Below, in pieces: positions 7,563 through 15,004 of a DNA stretch of 64,000 nucleotides. The position numbers and the translations under genes are program-made. The number at the start of each line of letters is the position of its first letter. Position 1 is the first letter of the stretch. Origin of the DNA: Microbacterium galbinum (lineage in GTDB: Bacteria > Actinomycetota > Actinomycetes > Actinomycetales > Microbacteriaceae); contig NZ_CP078077.1 in the NCBI RefSeq assembly GCF_023101185.1, positions 1,889,630-1,953,629 of the forward strand. Direction: 5' to 3'. Below the pieces are notes generated by a model that did no database searches, was not told where the DNA came from, and saw only the letters and a list, made by a program, of their open reading frames with translations.

Positions 7563-8729
7563 ATGGACACGAAGGTCACGGTCATCGTGCCCACCTTCAA
7601 CGAACGCGAGAACGTCGCCGAGCTCGTCGCCCGCACCGCCGCCGCGCTGACGGGGTTCGACGCCGAGATCCTCTTCGTCGACGACAGCAGCGACGACACC
7701 GCCGACGAGGTCGCGCGGGTCGCCGCGGATGCTCCGTTGCCCGTGCGCGTGATCCATCGGGTCGAGAACACGGGTGGGCTCGGCGGTGCCGTCGTGGTCG
7801 GCCTGGAGGCCGCGGCATCCGATCTCTGCATCGTCATGGACGGCGACCTGCAGCATCCTCCCGAGCTCCTGCCCGTCCTGCTCGCCCGGCAGGCCGAGGG
7901 CGATGCCGATGTCGTCGCCGCCTCGCGCTACATCGGTGGCGGCGACACGAGTGGGCTCGGCACCGCGGTGCGCTTCGGCGTCTCGCGCGCGGCCACCTGG
8001 CTGACGCGGGCCATGTTCCCGATCCGCCTCGCCCGCAGCACCGACCCGATGACCGGGTTCTTCCTCGTCGACCGGAGTCGCCTCGACCTCTCGACGCTCC
8101 AGCCGCAGGGCTTCAAGATCCTGCTCGAGATCCTCGCGCGCACCGATCTGCGCATCGCCGAGGTGCCGATGGAATTCGCGGAGCGGCGCCACGGCACCTC
8201 CAAGGCGAGCCTGCGCCAGGGCGGCACGTTCATCGCGCATCTCGCTCGACTGCGCTTCGGCAAGATGTCGCTGTTCGCCCTGATCGGCGCGGTGGGCGCC
8301 GTCGCGAACCTCGCCATCATGTGGCTGCTGACGGCGGCCGGCGTGCCGTACATCTGGGCGGCGATCATCGGGGCGGTCGTCACGATCGTCGGCAACTTCC
8401 TGCTGCAGGAGCGGTTCGTCTTCGCCGACATGCGCACGAATGCCCGCGGCGTGTGGCAGCGTTTCGCGGCGTCGTTCGCGTTCAACAGCATCGAGGCGGC
8501 GCTGCGCATCCCGGTGATGGCGCTGATGGTCGAGACCTGGCACATCTCGAGCGTCCTCGCGACGGGGCTCTCGCTGATCGTCGCGTTCTTCGCGCGGTTC
8601 CTGTTCCACTCGCTGGTGGTCTACGCGCCCCGACGCCGGGGGCAGAGCGGCGAGCCGAAACCCGACACCGCCACGCTGCGCATCATCCGTGCGATCGACG
8701 AAGAGGCGATGCGTCCGGGCGAGCTCTGA
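7563..8729 (+). CDS. Glycosyltransferase family 2 fused to GtrA-like membrane domain (DPM1-GtrA type)
   Basis: 388 residues. The N-terminal GT-A domain has VTVIVPTFNERENVAELV, FVDDSSDDTAD and the DxD-type IVMDGDLQHPPE, as in polyprenyl-phosphate sugar synthases. From about residue 240 there are four membrane segments of the GtrA type (SLFALIGAVGAVANLAIMWLL ... FARFLFHSLVVYA). It likely makes a polyprenyl-phosphate-linked sugar on the inner leaflet and may help flip it. A GAGGGGG Shine-Dalgarno precedes the ATG. The 3' end overlaps the convergent polymerase gene by 47 bp. Confidence 0.9.
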   Translation: MDTKVTVIVPTFNERENVAELVARTAAALTGFDAEILFVDDSSDDTADEVARVAADAPLPVRVIHRVENTGGLGGAVVVGLEAAASDLCIVMDGDLQHPPELLPVLLARQAEGDADVVAASRYIGGGDTSGLGTAVRFGVSRAATWLTRAMFPIRLARSTDPMTGFFLVDRSRLDLSTLQPQGFKILLEILARTDLRIAEVPMEFAERRHGTSKASLRQGGTFIAHLARLRFGKMSLFALIGAVGAVANLAIMWLLTAAGVPYIWAAIIGAVVTIVGNFLLQERFVFADMRTNARGVWQRFAASFAFNSIEAALRIPVMALMVETWHISSVLATGLSLIVAFFARFLFHSLVVYAPRRRGQSGEPKPDTATLRIIRAIDEEAMRPGEL

Positions 8730-9942
8730 CCCCGCTCGCCTCGCGACGGGATGCCAGCCGCGCCACCGGGATCGCCGTGAGCGCGAAGAGCAGTGCCAGG
8801 GTGCGCGACGACGTCAGCAGCGGGCTGAAGAACGTGTCCCAGGCGCCGAGCAGCACGAGCCACACCGCGATCCCGGCGGCGGCCTTGACCGAGACGCTGC
8901 GGGCGACGGCGTAGATCGCGCACCCGATCAGCGCGACGGCGAAGATCGCCCCGACCGGGCCGAAGCGCAGCCACAGGTCGCCGACCACCGAGTGCACCTC
9001 GTACTGGCCGCCGAACATGTATCCCTCGACGTAGCCGTTGTCGGGGTCGTAGTTCAGCTCGCTCATGCCGGTCTTCGCGATCCACACGTCGTGCGAGACG
9101 GGGAGCACTCCGCTGCCGAACCCCTGCGGCCGCTCGGCGACGAGCGCGGTCGCCGCTCCGAGTTCGGGGCGTCCGCCGGCGATGAGCGACCCGGAGGTGT
9201 CGATCTGCGCCTGGGTGCGCTGCTGGGCGGCGTCGCCGAGCGCCCCCTCCAGGATCAGCGCCTGCAGCAGGCTGAAGGCTGCGAGGCTCAGCACGCCGAG
9301 CAGCACGAGAGTTTGCAACGGGCGAGGCCGCCGGGTTCCCGGCGGCATGAACATCTGCCACAGCACGATGACGGCGGCCAGCAGCAGGAACGAGGTCATC
9401 GATCGGGAGTCCGACGCCAGGCACACCACGGCGAGCGCCCCGAGCGCGAGCAGGTCGAGCCACCGCCGTCCGCTCATCGCGGTGAGCCCGAGCACGATAA
9501 TGATCACGGGCACCGCGAGCGAGTACTTCCAGAGGTTCGCCGGGTTGCCGCCCGTGAGCACCACGTTCGCCAGCGCCCCGACGCCGAACGCCACGGCGGT
9601 GCCACCGAGACCGATCTGCGTGCGCGCCCACAGCAGCACTCCGATACCGCCGGCGAGCGAGAGCAACGTGAAGGTCTGCTCGAGCAGCAGGCTCGTCGAC
9701 ACCGGGCGCATGGTCTCGAACAGCGTGAGCACCCCGCCCCACACGGCGGCGATCGCGGCGAGGGCGAGCAGCAGGCGTGCGAAGCGGAACCTCGCCAGCA
9801 CGTGCCACCACACCGGCAGCAGCACGACGGCGGCGATCAGCGAGAGGCTCACGCCCGGCCCGAACTGGTACCGGACCGCGGTCGCCGCCGCAGCGGCCGC
9901 CGCGACGATCGAGGTGGTCGTGTACTGCTCGGCGCGCCCCAT
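8683..9942 (-). CDS. Wzy/O-antigen-ligase-like polytopic membrane protein
   Basis: 419 residues with roughly 10-12 hydrophobic segments and one large extracytoplasmic loop (about residues 240-320, TQAQIDTSGSLIAGGRPELGAATALVAERPQGFGSG...). That layout, with the G-RPELG-AATA-LV pattern after the loop start, is typical of Wzy polymerases and O-antigen ligases. It is the likely polymerase of this polysaccharide locus, joining repeat units on the outer face of the membrane. The start lies 14 bp from the end of the upstream gene, so the two are probably co-transcribed. Confidence 0.75.
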   Translation of the reverse strand: MGRAEQYTTTSIVAAAAAAATAVRYQFGPGVSLSLIAAVVLLPVWWHVLARFRFARLLLALAAIAAVWGGVLTLFETMRPVSTSLLLEQTFTLLSLAGGIGVLLWARTQIGLGGTAVAFGVGALANVVLTGGNPANLWKYSLAVPVIIIVLGLTAMSGRRWLDLLALGALAVVCLASDSRSMTSFLLLAAVIVLWQMFMPPGTRRPRPLQTLVLLGVLSLAAFSLLQALILEGALGDAAQQRTQAQIDTSGSLIAGGRPELGAATALVAERPQGFGSGVLPVSHDVWIAKTGMSELNYDPDNGYVEGYMFGGQYEVHSVVGDLWLRFGPVGAIFAVALIGCAIYAVARSVSVKAAAGIAVWLVLLGAWDTFFSPLLTSSRTLALLFALTAIPVARLASRREASGVRARPDASPLRRSHG

Positions 9943-9956
9943 TCCGGGTGTGCCGA

Positions 9957-10604
9957 TCAGCGCAGGTCTCCGCGGAACACGGCGACCTTGGCGCCGAACA
10001 GGTAGTCCACGGTCAGGGTGACGTCGTCGCGGTCGGCCTCGGGCACCGAGAACAGGTAGGTGCCCTCAGCGGAGTCGCCGGGTTCCACGGTGCCCTCGAA
10101 CGGTGCGCCGCCGGGCTGCGTCAGCGTGCCGGCCGGTGCACGATCCTCGCCGATGTAGGCGTTGACCGCCACGTACTCGAGGTCGAGTGGCTCGTCGCCG
10201 GTGTTCGTGATGCGCACGGTCGCGCGGATCGCGGGACCCGAGGTCTCGCCCGCGAGAGTGGCCTGACCGTCGACGGCCTGCAGCGACGACAGCGAGATCT
10301 CGATGCCCTCCTCGGTGACGATCGTCTGGTCGGGGGCGACCGGGCTCAGTTCGGCGAAGGGCTCATCGGTCGCGCCGGCCGCGGGCGTCGGCGTCTGCGT
10401 CGGTCGCGGGGCATCGGGATCGACGATGTCGCGCGGAGGAGTGGTGGGAGTGGCGGATGCCGAAGGCTCGGTGCTCGGCGTTCCGGCGAGCAGCGGCGGC
10501 ACGAAGATCGCGCCCAGGACCGCGAGCGCGATCACCACGACCAGTGCCGACAGTGTGATCCACACGCGCCGACGATTCGGCTGCGTCTCTTCGGTTGCGT
10601 CCAT
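9957..10604 (-). CDS. Membrane-anchored extracellular protein, DUF4352-like
   Basis: 215 residues: a cytoplasmic N-terminus (ETQPNRRR), one membrane segment (about residues 14-40), a Thr/Pro/Ser-rich linker (TPSTEPSASATPTTPP...), then a beta-sandwich-like domain with RATVRITNTGDEPLDLEYV and the closing YLFGAKVAVFRG. This pattern resembles DUF4352/immunoglobulin-like extracellular domains of actinobacteria. The function is unknown. It probably forms one transcript with the Wzy-like gene just downstream. The leader holds ATGGGGA (10629-10635) and CGGGGA (10619-10624) boxes. Confidence 0.65.
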   Translation of the reverse strand: MDATEETQPNRRRVWITLSALVVVIALAVLGAIFVPPLLAGTPSTEPSASATPTTPPRDIVDPDAPRPTQTPTPAAGATDEPFAELSPVAPDQTIVTEEGIEISLSSLQAVDGQATLAGETSGPAIRATVRITNTGDEPLDLEYVAVNAYIGEDRAPAGTLTQPGGAPFEGTVEPGDSAEGTYLFSVPEADRDDVTLTVDYLFGAKVAVFRGDLR

Positions 10605-10670
10605 CGCAGACCCCCTGCTCCCCGTGTCTCCCCATCCGGCGCCGCAGTGGCGGCGGCCGGTGATGAGAGT

Positions 10671-11603
10671 TTAGACCGCGGGCCCGCGCTGCGAACCAGC
10701 CTGTGCAAGAAGTCGTCGTCCGTCGCGCACACCGCGCCAGGCCGCGCGCAGCGGAGCGATCGGGCGGAGGAACTGCCGGCGTCCCCCGCGCAGCAGAACC
10801 TGGCGCGCATTGCTCCAGGCGGTGCGCGACCAGGCCTCGGCATCCGCGGCGTCGAGCAGCAGACCCGCGAAGAGCAGCCGGTTGCGGATGTTGTAGTAGT
10901 AGTACAGCTCGGACTTCGCCTCCGGTCGCTGGGCGCTCGCGCGATGCGTACCGCCCTCGTCGTGCACCGCCAGAGCGTCGTCGACGACGAGCAGGCGCGC
11001 TCCCGCGCGGGCGGCGCGCACCGAGATGTCGACGTCCTCCCAGTACAGGAAGTACGCGTCGTCGAAGCCGCCCGTGAGGTCCCAGGCCTCGTGTGTGAAC
11101 CACAGGCAGGCTCCGCTGAGCCAGGGCAGGCGTCGGGCGTCCGGGTGCTCGCGGCGGCGACGCGGCCCGCCCATCGATCCGTCGCCGAGGTACACGTCCA
11201 TGCCGGCGAACCACACCCGGCCCGCGGCGTCCTCGACGCGCGGCGAGGCGACGCTGGGCCCCTCCGCGGTCGCCGCGGACAGGGCGGCGACGGAGCGACC
11301 GTCGATCCGGGCATCCGGATTCAGGAGCAGGATGTCGGTGACCCCGAGCTCGTCGAACGCCACGGCGGCACCGGCGTTCACTCCGCCGCCGAACCCCGCG
11401 TTGTCGTCCATCGGCACGAGTCGCCACCCGTTCGCGACGCTCAGCGCCTCGACGCGTGCGCGCTCCTCCGGGGTCGAGCGGTTGTCGACGACGACGATCC
11501 GCGCGTCCGGCACCGCCGCGGCCGTCGCGGTCAGGTTCTCCGCGAGAAGACCCGCCGAGGCGTAGTTGACGACGATGATCCCCAGCATCCGTCGTTCGTC
11601 CAT
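10671..11603 (-). CDS. Glycosyltransferase family 2 (rhamnosyltransferase-like)
   Basis: 310 residues from the ATG at 11603, chosen because it has a GGGGAGG Shine-Dalgarno (11611-11618) and the fold begins at once (MLGIIVVNYAS). A longer in-frame start at 11687 would run over the promoter of the divergent gene. GT-A marks are VVDNRS, NAGFGGGVNAG, LLNPDARI, the acceptor loop LPWLSGACLWF and the ED of YWEDVDIS. It is of the WbbL/rhamnosyltransferase-like kind common in cell-surface glycan synthesis. The cytoplasmic donor and acceptor are not readable. Confidence 0.85.
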   Translation of the reverse strand: MDERRMLGIIVVNYASAGLLAENLTATAAAVPDARIVVVDNRSTPEERARVEALSVANGWRLVPMDDNAGFGGGVNAGAAVAFDELGVTDILLLNPDARIDGRSVAALSAATAEGPSVASPRVEDAAGRVWFAGMDVYLGDGSMGGPRRRREHPDARRLPWLSGACLWFTHEAWDLTGGFDDAYFLYWEDVDISVRAARAGARLLVVDDALAVHDEGGTHRASAQRPEAKSELYYYYNIRNRLLFAGLLLDAADAEAWSRTAWSNARQVLLRGGRRQFLRPIAPLRAAWRGVRDGRRLLAQAGSQRGPAV

Positions 11604-11660
11604 TCGTGCATCCTCCCCGTCGTCACGAAACCCACGGACCCGTGCGAGGGCACCTGTGGC

Positions 11661-11700
11661 TATAGTGAAGGCTACATTTGACGCCACCTGGGGAGATGTC
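11661..11700 (+). promoter_or_regulatory. Promoter with CTGGGGA box ahead of CDP-alcohol phosphotransferase
   Basis: A near-consensus -10 TATAGT at 11661-11666 is followed by a leader of about 28 nt. It contains CTGGGGA (11688-11694), whose GGGGAG also acts as Shine-Dalgarno for the GTG at 11701. Confidence 0.6.
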
Positions 11701-12444
11701 GTGTCAGAGATTCGTGGGGCGATGCTGCGTCTGAAACAGGCGCAGAAATCATCGAAGGGCGCGGCGGCATACTCGCGCTACGTGAACCGGCCCTTGGGGC
11801 GCCCGCTCGCGGCGACGGCCTACGCGTGGGGGATGACCCCGTCGCAGGTCACCATCGTGAGCGCGCTGTGCACCCTGAGCGGGGTGGCGCTGATCGCGCT
11901 GCTCGCGCCGACCGTCTGGTCGTCGGTGCTGGTGGCGGCGCTGCTCGTGCTCGGCTACGCGCTCGACTCGGCCGACGGGCAGCTCGCGCGGCTCACCGGA
12001 ACGGGCTCGCTCGCGGGGGAGTGGCTCGACCACTTCTTCGATTCGCTCAAGCTCGCGACGATCCATCTCGCCGTGCTCGTGTGCTGGTTCCGGTTCTACG
12101 ATCTCGACGACCTGTGGCTTCTCGTACCGCTGGCGTTCGCCGCGATCGCGAACACGTTCTTCTTCGGCATCATCGCCGCCGACTTCCTGCGGCGCATCCA
12201 CCGGCTTCAGTCCCCGGCCGAGACCGAGGAGGCGCCGCGCGAGGCCTGGCGCTCCGGCTCGCTGTACTCGCTCGCGGTGATCCCCAGCGACTACGGATTC
12301 CTCTGCCTCGCCTTCGTGCTGCTGTGGTGGCAGCAGGGCTTCGTGGTGATCTACACGGCGCTCGCCGCGATCAATGCGCTGCTCCTGCTGCTCGCCGCAC
12401 TGCGCTGGTACCGCTCGATCAAGGGCCTGCAGGCCGATGGCTGA
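11701..12444 (+). CDS. CDP-alcohol phosphatidyltransferase family membrane protein
   Basis: 247 residues from a GTG start 6 nt after a GGGGAG Shine-Dalgarno. The family signature D-x2-DG-x2-AR-x8-G-x3-D-x3-D is complete (DSADGQLAR ... GEWLDHFFD, around residues 88-113), so the magnesium-binding active site looks intact. About six membrane segments. It transfers a phospho-alcohol from a CDP-alcohol to an acceptor alcohol in the membrane. Its place inside a polysaccharide locus, with a TagD-like cytidylyltransferase nearby, suggests decoration of a glycan or glycolipid rather than bulk phospholipid synthesis. It overlaps the next gene by 8 bp. Confidence 0.85.
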   Translation: MSEIRGAMLRLKQAQKSSKGAAAYSRYVNRPLGRPLAATAYAWGMTPSQVTIVSALCTLSGVALIALLAPTVWSSVLVAALLVLGYALDSADGQLARLTGTGSLAGEWLDHFFDSLKLATIHLAVLVCWFRFYDLDDLWLLVPLAFAAIANTFFFGIIAADFLRRIHRLQSPAETEEAPREAWRSGSLYSLAVIPSDYGFLCLAFVLLWWQQGFVVIYTALAAINALLLLLAALRWYRSIKGLQADG

Positions 12445-13486
12445 GCGCCCGGGGCCCGTGCGCGTCATGCAGTCCTTCGGGGCGCCGCGAGTGACGACCA
12501 ACCCCTACATCACGATGCTCGATCGGGCACTCGCCGACTCCGACGAGGTCGATCACCTCCGCTTCTCCTGGCGCGGCGCGATCCTCGGCCGCTACGACGT
12601 CTTCCACTGGCACTGGCCCGAGGTGAAGCTGCACGGCGGGAGTGCCGTGTCGTCGGTGGGCAAGTACGTGCTGACCGCGCTGCTGTCGCTCCGGCATTCG
12701 CTCTCCCGGCGGATCGCCGTCGTGCGCACCGTGCACAACCTCGAGCTTCCCGACGACAACGCCGCCCGGCTGTGGCTGCTGCGACGCATCGAGCACCAGG
12801 CCGATCACCGGATCGTCCTGAACGAGACCACGCTGCTGCCGGAGGGCACCGCGCGCTCGGTCATCCTGCACGGGCACTATCGCGACTGGTACGCGCCGCA
12901 GCCCCGCGCCGACCGGGTGCGCGGGCGCCTCGGAACCTTCGGCGGCGTGCGCCGGTACAAGGGCGTCTCGGGATTCGTGGATGCCTACGCCGAGGCCCGC
13001 GGAGATGATCGCGAGCTCAGCATGACGATCGGCGGCAAGGCCTCGACGCAGGAGTTGGCCGACGATCTGCGCGCGCAGGTCGAGGGGCTGCCCGGGGTGA
13101 CGCTGCAGCTCGCGTTCCTCAGTGATGCCGAGCTGGTCGAGCTGGTCACGGCATCCGAACTGGTCGTGCTCGCCTATCGCTTCATGCACAACTCCGGCAG
13201 CGTGCTCGCGGCCCTGTCGCTCGACCGGCCGGTGCTCGTGCCGCGCAACGAGCCGAACGAGGCGCTCGCCGCCGAGGTGGGCGCGGAGTGGGTGCAGATG
13301 TACGAGGGCGAGGTCGACGGCCGCGCGCTGCTCGAGGCGCTGCGCGCGGTGCGGCGGATCGAGGCCGAGCGGCCGGATCTCTCGCGCCGGGAATGGGCGG
13401 ATGCCGGGGCCTCGCACGCGGCCGCCTACCGGGCGGCGCTGCGCAGCCGCTGGCTCGGCGCGAAGCCCCGGGGGGTGGACGCGTGA
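12437..13486 (+). CDS. Glycosyltransferase (GT-B fold, GumK-like)
   Basis: 349 residues. The ATG at 12437 overlaps the stop of the phosphotransferase gene, so translation is probably coupled. Visible parts are VMQSFGAPRVTTNPY, YDVFHWHWPEV, RTVHNLELPDD, and a C-terminal Rossmann-like half beginning GTFGGVRRYKGVSGFVDAY with ALSLDRPVLVPRNEPNEALAAEVG. These are features of GT4-like retaining transferases acting on lipid-linked intermediates at the inner membrane face. Sugar specificity cannot be assigned. Confidence 0.75.
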   Translation: MAERPGPVRVMQSFGAPRVTTNPYITMLDRALADSDEVDHLRFSWRGAILGRYDVFHWHWPEVKLHGGSAVSSVGKYVLTALLSLRHSLSRRIAVVRTVHNLELPDDNAARLWLLRRIEHQADHRIVLNETTLLPEGTARSVILHGHYRDWYAPQPRADRVRGRLGTFGGVRRYKGVSGFVDAYAEARGDDRELSMTIGGKASTQELADDLRAQVEGLPGVTLQLAFLSDAELVELVTASELVVLAYRFMHNSGSVLAALSLDRPVLVPRNEPNEALAAEVGAEWVQMYEGEVDGRALLEALRAVRRIEAERPDLSRREWADAGASHAAAYRAALRSRWLGAKPRGVDA

Positions 13487-14817
13487 TCCGCGAGGCGGCG
13501 TTCCGCCTGAAGACCGCGATCGGCGGACGGTCGAGCATGGAGGCCTACCGGGCGTTCCTGCAGATGGACGCGCTCGCACCCGAGGAGATCGCCGACATCA
13601 GTGCGCGTCGGTCGGCGGAGCACGCGCGGTTCGCCTTCGCGCACAGCCCCTTCTATCGCGACCTCTACTCGTCGCACGGGTTCTCCGACGACGACCTGCG
13701 CGACCCCGCATCGTTCTCGTCGCTGCCGATCGTCGGCAAGGCCATGCTGCGCGAGAACTTCGACGGCATCCGTACCGATGAGGCCGACCAGCGCACCAGT
13801 GTGGTGTCGAAGACGGGCGGCAGCACGGGGCTGCCGCTGCATCTGCTGCGCGATCTGCGCTTCCCGGCGCGGGCGCTCGAGTGGCGGCTGTTCGAGTGGT
13901 GGGGCGTGACGCCGTGGGACGACCGCGGCATCGTCACCCGGCACGTGCTCGCGGGAGCCGCGCGGCTGCGGCACGATCTCGGGTGGTTGCCCTCGCGGCG
14001 CGTGCAGTTGGACGCCTTCCAGATCACGGATGAGGCGGTGACGCAGTTCGCCCGCGAATGGAACCGCGTGAAGCCACGGTTCCTCATCGGCTACGGCGGC
14101 GGGGTGCTCGACACCGTGCGCCGCCTGCGGCGTCTGGGTCTGGAGGTGCATCCGCCTCGTGCGATCGCGGTGACCGCGGCTCCGCTCACCCCCGGCACGC
14201 GCGCCGAGATCGAGACGGCCTTCGGCGCCCCCTGCTACGACCACTACCGCTCGGCCGAGATCCCCTGGATGGCGGGGGAGTGCAGCCACCAGAGCGGCTT
14301 GCACGTGTTCGCGGACGTACGGCGGATAGAGATCGTGGACGCCGCGGATGCTCCCGTGCCCGACGGCGTCGAGGGCGAGGTCGTCGTCACCGACCTGAGC
14401 AACCGGGTGTTCCCGGTGGTGCGCTACCGCCTCGGCGACATCAGCAGCTACCTGCCCGGCACCTGCGCCTGCGGGCGCGGCCTGCCGAGACTGGGCGCGA
14501 TCTCCGGTCGGTCGTCGGATGCCGTGCGCCTGCCCGACGGCACGACGATCGCGGGTGCGCTCGGCCACATCTTCGACGATGCGCCGCTGTCGATCCGGCA
14601 GTTCGAGATCGTGCAGGAGGCCGACTACGCCGTCACCCTCCGCTGCATCCCGAGCGATGCGCCGGATGCGCAGGCCGGGATCGACGCGGCCGCCGCGAAG
14701 CTGCGCTTCGCCACCAAGGGCCTGGTTCCGGTGACGGTGGAGCGGGTCGAGAGCATCCCGCAGGTGGGCGGCAAGATGCGTTTCATCCGCAGCGCAGCGC
14801 CGGTCCCTCCGGCCTGA
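13483..14817 (+). CDS. CapK/PaaK-like adenylate-forming ligase family protein
   Basis: 444 residues from a GTG that overlaps the previous stop (GTGA). The domain resembles phenylacetate-CoA ligase and CapK proteins: the nucleotide-binding loop SKTGGSTGLPL (about residues 107-117), YDHYRSAEIPWMAGE, and TDLSNRVFPVVRYRLGD, followed by a Cys pair CACGRGLPR. Homologues occur in many capsule and exopolysaccharide loci and are thought to activate an acyl or aromatic acid for transfer to the glycan; the precise role is not established. It is the last gene of the run that begins at 11701. Confidence 0.8.
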   Translation: MIREAAFRLKTAIGGRSSMEAYRAFLQMDALAPEEIADISARRSAEHARFAFAHSPFYRDLYSSHGFSDDDLRDPASFSSLPIVGKAMLRENFDGIRTDEADQRTSVVSKTGGSTGLPLHLLRDLRFPARALEWRLFEWWGVTPWDDRGIVTRHVLAGAARLRHDLGWLPSRRVQLDAFQITDEAVTQFAREWNRVKPRFLIGYGGGVLDTVRRLRRLGLEVHPPRAIAVTAAPLTPGTRAEIETAFGAPCYDHYRSAEIPWMAGECSHQSGLHVFADVRRIEIVDAADAPVPDGVEGEVVVTDLSNRVFPVVRYRLGDISSYLPGTCACGRGLPRLGAISGRSSDAVRLPDGTTIAGALGHIFDDAPLSIRQFEIVQEADYAVTLRCIPSDAPDAQAGIDAAAAKLRFATKGLVPVTVERVESIPQVGGKMRFIRSAAPVPPA

Positions 14818-15004
14818 TTCCGGCCCGTCGGGCTTCCGATATATTTCAGTTCCGCAACGATCTTCCAGTAGGCGTGTGTACACTGACCCCTGGCCGCCGC
14901 CCTCCGGGTAGGCGGTGCGTACCGATACTGCACACCATCTCGCCCGGAGGGGGCAAGTTGGAGGGGCGCGGTGTACGCGGGCTGAAACCCCTAGGAGAAC
15001 CCTG
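14818..15004 (+). promoter_or_regulatory. Promoter and long GC-rich leader of the beta-helix protein
   Basis: A TACACT hexamer at 14879-14884 is the best -10, giving a leader of about 110 nt before the TTG start at 15005. The leader has GGAGGGGGC and GGAGGGGC stretches and ends with an AGGAG Shine-Dalgarno (14993-14997). The GGGG-rich pattern is like that of other leaders in this locus but lacks the strict TGGGGA box. Confidence 0.4.

Noticed and set aside
11604..11687. Longer N-terminus for the glycosyltransferase at 10671
   Set aside because: The extra 28 residues would cover the TATAGT promoter of the divergent gene, and the downstream ATG has a good Shine-Dalgarno.
14915..15004. ATG start 30 codons upstream for the beta-helix protein
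   Set aside because: The region is GC-rich leader, the added residues would bury the signal peptide, and the TTG at 15005 has AGGAG at ideal spacing.
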